Below are positions 60,051-64,000 of a stretch of 64,000 nt of DNA, piece after piece (position 1 is the stretch's first letter; each line of letters starts with the position of its first letter). The stretch is taken from assembly GCA_021018995.1 (NCBI GenBank), contig CM037588.1, positions 85,595,765 through 85,659,764 of the forward strand, read 5' to 3'. The DNA is from Chloranthus sessilifolius (lineage: Eukaryota; Streptophyta; Magnoliopsida; Chloranthales; Chloranthaceae). The position numbers and the translations under genes are program-made. A model generated the notes under the pieces. The model made no database searches, was not told the origin of the DNA, and worked only from the letters and a program-made list of their open reading frames with translations.

Positions 60051-60434
60051 AGTAAAAGTCCTATGATTTTATGTGAAACTTGAATAGCCATAACGTTTGA
60101 ACCGTAGCTCCAAATTGGGTGATCATTGGCTTGTTGGAAAGCTAGAGAAGTCCTCTTTGCAATAGTATATGGCTCATCCTTGGTAGTGGTCTGTGTGAAA
60201 TTCTGTAGCTCTCCTCCAATCAACTGCTCGGAAGGGTTTAAGTTAGGTATGGGAAGGGATTCTAGGGTTTAGGGGCGATCTCTAAGGGTTGGGAAATGGT
60301 TCTAAAGGGTTCAGGGTGATTCCTAAAGGTCTGGGTGGATTTCCATAGGTTCACGGATGCCATTGGAAGCACAGGGGTACATCTCTCCCGAAGTACAGAT
60401 TGATCGGGCCTTGGGCCAAATTTGGGTGTCTACA

Positions 60435-60450
60435 GATGCCCCTCTTTGGT
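60435..60450 (-). other. Polypurine tract of copy Y
   Basis: Minus strand ACCAAAGAGGGGCATC directly before the LTR start, as in copy X. Confidence 0.75.
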
Positions 60451-63400
60451 ATTCAATCACTAATGATCAGATGCCAAAGACAAGAGACATCCGAAGAGGT
60501 CCAAGGCACGTTTGATGGGTCTGGCTAGTTCAACTCAATTCTCAAACATTCATGGTGAAGGTGAGTGTACGTAAGCCCTCTCATTTCAGGATATCGTCCG
60601 TACCTTAAAGCTAACAGTCCCTAAGCGCATTGCGACATTACTGGGTATAATTGTGATGATCATAAAAAGTGTAAGCCCGCTAGCCGGGATATCGTCCACT
60701 TCTTGAGGGAAATTATAGATTTGTGATGTTGAGTATTAATCTGAACCAGACAGCTCCATGAAACGGGATGATCGATTTATGCTTCGGAACCGATGCGAAG
60801 CACACAAAGCGAAGGCCTTCAAACTGTGTCTAATCCTATGGGATATCGACAGCTCCATTAGATTGGCCACGGGTGCCCTTACCTAGGTAAGGCTCAAAGT
60901 TTCTGAGTGAACCCATCAACCTCAAGATTATTTTAGCATGATTTACCCGAGTGGAGCGAATATTGGTGTTGCAACACCTCTTGGGAATGCATGCCCATTT
61001 TTCGAGTAAAAAATTTTATGTTGTTTTTTGAATTTTCTTTTACTTCGAGGCCTCTAAGCAAAGCTCAAGGACCTCTGGCAACTTTATTCTTGCACAACTC
61101 TTTAAGTGGATCAAATGCCAGTTGATACGCTTTTAAGAGTGCGTGCGCCATGCTGGGGATAAGTACACCTTGGGGATGTGCACGTTCTGGTGGCGAGGTG
61201 CTCCTGATTCACATGAACCGGAATGCCTTAACTTAAGACAAAGCTAAAGATCGGGCTAGGACCGTTTATCCCTTGAAAGAGACGTCTAGTTCTAGCCTCC
61301 ATCCCTAATGAAATCACATCTTACTAACTATGCACAGACAGACACCCATCAGGGGTGATAAGCAGCAATATAGGCGCGAATGGAAGCCTCGACCCTAAGG
61401 TACAATTTACGAGGACAAATGACCATCCTGCGGATACCCAGACGTAAGTGCATACATTCAATAGGGACACCATGCCTATACAGGTTTTAAGCCTGTGTAA
61501 AAGGAAATAAAAGGGAATGTGCCCTTCGGTCTGTATGTTTGCACATAGTTTGGTTTGTGGTAATTTCATTTTTGACGGGTCAGTTTCAACTAACAATAGA
61601 CTTTTCGAATGGTGTGAAGTCGGGGGCACTCTTGGTCAGCATAGATCCGAAGGGGGATGACCAGAGTGAATGCTTGGAAGGTGGGGTCAACCTACTCAAG
61701 ATTTTTACTAAGCAGCAACAGGTTGTTATTTCTTCTCCTCCCTTTTTTTTCGTTCTTTTTTCTCCTCTCTTTTTTCTCTTTTTTTTTCATGTCAGGTTGA
61801 GACTCTGGGCATGCTCAGACTACCTTTATTTCTGCACGTATCCTTAGACGAATCAACTTGCCATGTTGATATATCTTAGGGACGTGTGCATTCTGGTGAT
61901 GGGTTCTTGGTTTGCCCGCCTGATCAAGCCTCGACCTCTGCTGGGGGAGATCTGGGGCTAGGTGCATGTTCCCAAGCGTGACCGGTGGTGGATGAGTTTA
62001 TTTGCATGCCAGATCAGGTCTCGACTCCTGGGGGACTTTGTAGGGAACAGTGACCGGAGATGGGCAAAATTATCTGCCTGCCGGGTCAGGTACGAAGTGT
62101 CCCCGCATGAAATGGGGTTTGAGAACTTTCGAGCGGACCAGATTATTCCGAATTGATTTAACACGGTTCTCGGAGTGGCACAAGTGGTCATCGCAATGCT
62201 CCTTTGAGAACCAGTGTTATATATTTATTATTTTTTTATTTTTATTTTATTTTATTTTATCATTTTGCTTTTTCTTTTTATTTTTCTTCTTCTTCTTTTT
62301 TAATTTTTTGGGCGCATTAGGTGGGCGCTTACAGATCTCGATCCGCTTATTGTAGTACGATCCCTTTGGGCCAATCGAAGTCAACTCGAAGGGCCATTTG
62401 GAGATGCGTGCACCTTTGCCTGATGATATATGGGCTTCTGAGGGGGGTCCGGGCCGTGGTCCAACATGCAAGGGGTCCGTCGGGCCTCAAAATCAAAAAA
62501 GGAGGCCGGGCAGTTTAAAAACTACCATTTTTGGTGAGGATATATAATATGCTGACCAAAAATCTGGCGAAAAAATGGTCGAGTATATATTATATACTGT
62601 CTAAAATCTTGCGATTCTGGCACTTAGCAAACAAAAGGGGCCCCCCTTTTCAAATTCTATCTTCCTCCCTCCTTTCTTCTTGAGTCCGGGACAACCCCTT
62701 AGGTTTTTTTCATTTGATTTGGCTTGAGTCCTATTGCTGGGGGTCGTGGTTGTGGATCAAAGGTGCTCATTCTCCGTCGATCTTTATTTTTTTTTCTTCC
62801 ATTGAAGGTAGCCATTATCCTTCCTTTACTTTCCCTTTGCATTATGATAATATTATTGTTTGATGCTTTTCTTTTTCTTCTCTTTTTTTTTTTTATGGTG
62901 AAATGTTTTTTTTTCATTTAAACATATGTGATGCCTATGTTCCTTTTCTCGCTTTTTTTTGGTTTTGTTTTTGTTGTTTTCCTTAGGCCTATTTTCTATC
63001 TATCATTTATTCATCTCATCCTATTTTCTTTTTCTCTTTTTTTTCTTCTTTTCTATAGGATTAGTGCATTTTATTTTGATGGATTGGTGCATGTATATTT
63101 TATGTATATTATTATTATTATTTTTATATTGGTGCCTACATATATTAATATATATATATATATGTATATGTTGTATTATATATATATTATTATTATATAT
63201 TTTTTTGGTTTTGATGGATTAGTATACACACACACGCACACTTCTCTTTTTTTTTGTTTGTTGATGGGTTAGTGCATTTACACACACACGCACACACACA
63301 CATTTTTTTTTTTTGGATCAGTACGCCCACACATATACACACATTTTTTTTGGATTTGTTGGACCAGTACACCCCCACACACACACTCTCTCTTTTTTTT

Positions 63401-63522
63401 TTGGATTTGTTTGGATTAGTATATGCACACATACTTGGAGGAAATTTTTTTGGATTAGCGCCTATCATTTCATTTTTTTTGGGGCACCCTTTTCATACGC
63501 CGCTGCGTCTCATATTTTCAGG
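60451..63522 (+). other. Region upstream of the PMD gene in copy Y
   Basis: 3 kb without a convincing gene, matching copy X. It ends in pyrimidine-rich DNA with many GGATTAGT..CACACA units (63060-63440) and then CATATTTTCAG|G, a 3' splice site two bases before the PMD ATG. Degenerate palindromes lie at about 62535-62601. Phenylalanine-rich frames here come from T tracts. Confidence 0.6.
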
Positions 63523-64000
63523 ATGTCCGACGACGAAGGGTATGATCAGCAAGAAGGGCCGGGGATGGCCTATGGTCCCCATGGGGAGCAGCTCATTGTA
63601 TCTCAGCGCTCCTCGCAGCCTTGGTACAAAATGCAAGGCGAGGCTGCCCGCACCGACCTCCTCTACTGCCAGCACACCAACATGTCCAACTTCGGGATTG
63701 CCGGTCAAGTAAACAGATGAGTTCCCCCTCTTCTTTCTTTTGTTTTCCCTTGACGCCTTCATTATATTACCCTGCCCCTATCTTACTGATGTCTTCTGTT
63801 TGCAGCCCCTGCCGCACATTATGTTCAGAGGCGGTTGGTTTGACCTCCAGTGTCTCGTGCTTTACCTTCCCCCAGTGGTAAAGGACTTGCTCACTGGTGC
63901 CGGTTTCAGGGATTTCATTTCGTGCCCCGCTGTGAGGGCCGATATGGCCTACTTGAAGGCCTTGATAGAGCGTTTTCACCCCGAGACCATGGCCTTTCAC
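63523..64000 (+). CDS. PMD accessory gene of copy Y, first exons
   Basis: Exon 1, 63523-63708, codes 62 residues beginning MSDDEGYDQQEG and ends CAA|GTAAAC. A 97-bp intron ends CTGTTTGCAG, and exon 2 starts at 63806 with PLPHIMFRGGWFDLQCLVLY, joining in phase 0. The splice sites and protein match the minus-strand gene of copy P at 54119 (92-bp intron), and no stop is seen in about 380 coding bases, so this copy may be better preserved. It is antisense to copy Y. The window ends inside the PMD domain. Function in the element is unknown; PMD proteins MAIN and MAIL1 of plants are nuclear and act in gene and transposon silencing. Confidence 0.75.
63709..63805 (+). other. Intron 1 of the PMD gene, copy Y
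   Basis: 97 bp, CAA|GTAAAC donor and TTTGCAG acceptor, pyrimidine-rich. It is in the same place as the 92-bp intron of copy P (53933-53842), with both flanking exons conserved. Confidence 0.8.

Larger units (their letters stand above)
58844..60434 (-). repeat. LTR of copy Y
   Basis: 1,591 bp; minus strand starts TGTAGACACCC at 60434 and ends GGTCGCACA at 58844. Same family as LTRs P and X. TATAAATAG on the minus strand at 59545-59553. Palindromes at 59832-60050. Confidence 0.9.
58844..64000 (-). mobile_element. Copy Y: Tat/Ogre element, 3' part, reverse orientation
   Basis: On the minus strand: (beyond the window) pol, then antisense PMD gene (on +, from 63523), its upstream region, PPT, and 3' LTR ending at 58844. 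The left flank is the microsatellite zone upstream of the PMD gene in copy X, so Y appears to be inserted in X. Flanking bases are CACAC. The element continues past the right edge. Confidence 0.8.

Noticed and set aside
54288..60434. LTRs X and Y as the two LTRs of one element
   Set aside because: Each is preceded by a PPT and neither is followed by a PBS. The 3 kb between them lacks gag-pol and matches the region beyond Y, so they are two 3' LTRs.
57701..63272. Phenylalanine/leucine-rich small ORFs that look like membrane proteins
   Set aside because: They come from T-tracts and AT microsatellites in the PMD upstream regions and are not conserved between copies X and Y.
1..64000. tRNA, rRNA or host protein-coding genes
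   Set aside because: Looking through both strands I found no cloverleaf-like or rRNA-like sequence and no host gene; apart from short tRNA-complementary PBS sites nothing of this kind is visible. A tRNA scan could still find a degenerate copy.

Overview
The window is plant nuclear DNA, almost certainly repeat-rich heterochromatin of a flowering plant with a large genome. I recognise no host gene. Everything I can identify is a Ty3/gypsy LTR retrotransposon of a plant lineage (Athila, Tekay-like chromovirus, Tat/Ogre), a tandem array, or debris of these. Nearly all retroelement reading frames carry stops and frameshifts. The exact species cannot be told from the sequence.

Layout. (1) 1-4503: interior of a decayed Athila element on + (gag tail, protease, reverse transcriptase, RNase H), with a non-coding block of about 1.3 kb inside gag. 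It is cut off abruptly near the end of RNase H. (2) 4504-9798 and 15751-33488: about 23 kb of a 14-bp minisatellite (unit TGAATGCTTGAACG) with interspersed GATAGATAGTGACACG tags and multi-kilobase higher-order copies. (3) 9799-15750: a chimeric Tekay-like element inserted in the array, flanked by a perfect 5-bp target duplication AGAAT. It has a full 5' LTR with helically phased GATCGATC palindromes, gag/PR/part of RT, a 134-bp intron-like segment, an unrelated transposon-protein ORF in place of the rest of pol, and only the last 169 bp of the 3' LTR. (4) 33489-34983: the start of another LTR-like sequence that ends the array. (5) 34984-54287: copy P, a large Tat/Ogre-type element on +: 5' LTR, PBS, leader, gag, PR, intron, RT, RNase H, second RNase H, integrase, minisatellites. 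After these come two accessory genes on the opposite strand: a DUF7745-like gene (51013-49655) and a multi-exon plant mobile domain (PMD) gene (54119-51751). (6) 54288-58843 and 58844-64000: parts of two more copies (X and Y) of the same family in reverse orientation. Each shows a 3' LTR, a PPT and the long region upstream of its antisense PMD gene; Y also shows the start of that gene at 63523.

The likely history is nesting: X integrated into the region just upstream of the PMD gene of P, and Y into the corresponding region of X. The most striking undescribed-looking feature is a module of 25-bp palindromes (12-bp arms CAGGCGTATATA) repeated at a 47-bp period. It occurs in clusters of two to four within the Tat/Ogre family: LTR U3, leader upstream of gag, upstream of the DUF7745-like gene, and upstream of the PMD gene. 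A cluster therefore lies upstream of each transcription unit of the element, which suggests a shared regulatory or structural element.

How the genes work together: gag forms the particle, PR/RT/RNase H/INT copy and integrate the RNA, and the antisense PMD and DUF7745-like genes are accessory products of unknown role. In these copies the pol genes are dead (stops; catalytic changes in INT and the second RNase H), so they are relics or depend on active relatives elsewhere.
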